A model generated the notes under the pieces. The model made no database searches. It worked only from the letters and a program-made list of their open reading frames with translations, and had not been told where the DNA came from. A stretch of 7,597 bases of DNA. It comes from an uncultured Collinsella sp. Lineage in GTDB: Bacteria; Actinomycetota; Coriobacteriia; Coriobacteriales; Coriobacteriaceae. The DNA lies in contig CATZEP010000065.1 of assembly GCA_958418185.1 (NCBI GenBank), forward strand, positions 1-7,597, read 5' to 3'. Below, in pieces: positions 6,525-7,597 of the stretch (position 1 is its first letter; every line of letters begins with the position of its first letter). A program made the translations under genes and the position numbers.

Positions 6525-6563
6525 GGCGCCGGGAGTCTCCGCCTCCCGGCGCCTTTATATTTG
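6525..6563 (+). terminator. Intrinsic terminator of the GH1-PTS operon
   Basis: Perfect 11-base arms 6525-6535 (GGCGCCGGGAG) and 6543-6553 (CTCCCGGCGCC) enclose the loop TCTCCGC and run into TTTATATTT. It lies 58 bases after the IIA stop and should separate the PTS operon from the ROK kinase gene. Confidence 0.92.
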
Positions 6564-6613
6564 GGGAAGGTCTTGCGCGACCTATTAAGCGACCATTCGC
6601 GTTTCCCCAGATA
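6558..6613. repeat. Inverted repeat TATTTGGGGAA / TTCCCCAGATA
   Basis: Arms 6558-6568 and 6603-6613 are complementary at 10 of 11 positions, with a G-U pair at the other. They enclose a 34-base interior that includes GGTC-TTGCGC-GACC (6569-6582). It bridges the PTS terminator tail and the next hairpin. TTTGGGGA also occurs in the left arm of the 2668-2765 repeat, so it may be part of the same element type. Confidence 0.5.
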
Positions 6614-6654
6614 AAGCCTGCCAAAACAAACCTGTCCCTTTTTGGTAGGTTTTT
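6613..6654 (+). terminator. Terminator-like hairpin ahead of the ROK gene, made of the shared repeat motif
   Basis: AAAGCCTGCCAAAA (6613-6626) pairs with TTTTGGTAGGTTTT (6640-6653) over 14 positions, two of them G-U, around a 13-base loop. The stem ends in a T-run (6650-6654), so it could work as a second terminator or an attenuator before the kinase gene. Its left arm and loop match the motif in both arms of the 2668-2765 repeat. Confidence 0.5.
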
Positions 6655-6707
6655 GCCTTGGGAGCGGTACCATACAGGCAATGTTTAAACGAGAAAGGTG
6701 GGCTCCC

Positions 6708-7597
6708 ATGGAACCTAAGCAGTACTACATCGGCATCGACGTCGGCGGCACCTCGGTTAAGGAGGGCCTGTTCGACGAGGACGGCAACCTGCTTGCCAAG
6801 GCCAGCGTGCCCACGCCTCCCATCGTTGACGCTGCGGGCTTTGCCGCGGTGACCGAGGCTATCGACCAGGTGGTCGCCAAGGCGCAGATTCCGCGTGCCT
6901 TTGTGGCGGGCATTGGCCTGGCCGTTCCGTGCCCCATCCCGGCATCGGGCGATGCCAAGGTCAAGGCCAACATTGCCATTAACCTGCCCGAGCTGAGGAT
7001 CGCCATTCAAAAGCACTGCCCCGACGCGGTCGTTAAGTACGAGAACGATGCCAACGCCGCTGCCATGGGCGAGGCCTGGCTCGGTTCTGCCAAGGGCGTG
7101 CAGAACGTCGTGATGGTCACCATCGGTACCGGCGTGGGCGGCGGCGTAATCGTCAACGGCGACGTGGTATCGGGCGTTGTGGGTGCCGGCGGCGAGATTG
7201 GCCACATGTGCCTGAACCCGGCTGAGGAGCGCACCTGCGGCTGTGGCGGCCATGGCCATCTGGAGCAGTATTCCAGCGCCACTGGCGTGGTGAGCAACTA
7301 CCTTGCTGAGTGCAAGAAGGCGGGCGTCGAGCCCATCGAGCTCACCGGGCCTTCTGATTCCAAGGACGTGTTCCAGGCCTGCCGCGAGGGTGACAAGCTC
7401 GCGCTGGCAGCTGCTGATACCATGGCCGACTATCTCGGCCGTGCCCTGGCGCTTATTGCTAACGTGGTTGACCCCGAGATGTTCCTGATCGGTGGCGGCG
7501 CGTCCGCTTCGGCCGATGTCTACCTCGACAAGGTCCGCGAGCACTTCCAGCTCTACGCGCTTTCCGCCTCGCGCGAGACGCCCATCAAGGTCGCTTC
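6708..7597 (+). CDS. ROK-family sugar kinase (glucokinase/mannokinase type), 3'-truncated
   Basis: This cytoplasmic ATP-dependent hexose kinase would phosphorylate the free hexose released by the GH1 enzyme. The window cuts it after about 296 codons, near the expected end of a family member of about 300-320 aa. DVGGTSVKEG (residues 11-20) is the phosphate-binding loop, YENDANAAAMGE carries the catalytic base D114, and IGTGVGGGVIVNG is the second ATP-site loop. GEIGHM (H166) with CGCGGHGHLEQY (C177, C179, H184) is the zinc site. In the common ROK motif CxCGxxGCxE the third ligand is Cys; here it is His. C75 in AVPCPI stands where many relatives have Gly. AAAGGTGGG (6694-6702) precedes the ATG. 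It follows two terminator-like hairpins, so it may have its own promoter. Whether the substrate is glucose, mannose or fructose cannot be read from sequence; the adjacent ManA makes mannose plausible, as proposed for GmuE. Confidence 0.92.
   Translation, partial: MEPKQYYIGIDVGGTSVKEGLFDEDGNLLAKASVPTPPIVDAAGFAAVTEAIDQVVAKAQIPRAFVAGIGLAVPCPIPASGDAKVKANIAINLPELRIAIQKHCPDAVVKYENDANAAAMGEAWLGSAKGVQNVVMVTIGTGVGGGVIVNGDVVSGVVGAGGEIGHMCLNPAEERTCGCGGHGHLEQYSSATGVVSNYLAECKKAGVEPIELTGPSDSKDVFQACREGDKLALAAADTMADYLGRALALIANVVDPEMFLIGGGASASADVYLDKVREHFQLYALSASRETPIKVA

Noticed and set aside
6683..6690. GTTTAAAC palindrome before the ROK gene as an operator or cre site
   Set aside because: It does not fit the cre consensus, and an 8-base palindrome alone is too short to support a call.
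6585..7544. 319-codon minus-strand open frame opposite the ROK gene
   Set aside because: The ROK reading on the plus strand has all nucleotide-binding, catalytic and zinc motifs; the opposite frame has none.

Overview
The window looks like a moderately GC-rich gut Actinomycetota genome, most likely Coriobacteriia and Collinsella-like. This is an inference from codon use rich in GCC, GGC, AAG and GAG, from the protein styles, and from GC-rich palindromic intergenic repeats; no phylogenetic marker is present. Most of the window is one carbohydrate-utilisation locus. Its left edge carries the tail of an unrelated, visibly more AT-rich gene.

Layout. (1) 1-525, plus: 3' part of a gene resembling the AbiEii-type nucleotidyltransferase family, closed by a strong intrinsic terminator at 550-597. 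(2) 618-748: a near-perfect inverted repeat with 31-base arms and a smaller hairpin nested inside. It lies between the convergent ends of gene 1 and manA. (3) Minus strand: a GntR/UTRA repressor-like gene (2492 to 1773) followed by a class I mannose-6-phosphate isomerase (1698 to 766), probably co-transcribed. (4) 2493-2795, about 300 bases without a gene: the divergent control region. It holds two 11-base direct repeats, an A-rich tract leading into a candidate promoter at 2601-2628, and a second long inverted repeat (2668-2765) in the presumed leader of the plus-strand operon. (5) Plus strand: a GH1 6-phospho-beta-glycosidase (2796-4196), then lactose/cellobiose-family PTS subunits IIC (4317-5660), IIB (5822-6124) and IIA (6134-6466), then a terminator (6525-6563). 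(6) 6558-6654: an inverted repeat and a terminator-like hairpin that shares sequence with the 2668-2765 repeat. (7) 6708 to the end: a ROK-family sugar kinase, cut by the window edge.

How it works together. The PTS would import and phosphorylate a beta-linked disaccharide, and the GH1 enzyme would split it into a hexose 6-phosphate and a free hexose. The ROK kinase would phosphorylate the free hexose, and ManA would convert mannose 6-phosphate to fructose 6-phosphate. GntR is the probable regulator. This gene set (GntR, GH1, IIA/IIB/IIC of the Lac family, ROK kinase, ManA) matches the Bacillus subtilis gmu (ydhMNOPQRST) glucomannan operon, minus the secreted mannanase. Glucomannan- or mannan-derived disaccharides are therefore a better substrate guess than plain cellobiose. 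I see no RNA gene, CRISPR array, insertion sequence or clearly new system. The least explained material is the set of long palindromes and a few active-site substitutions.
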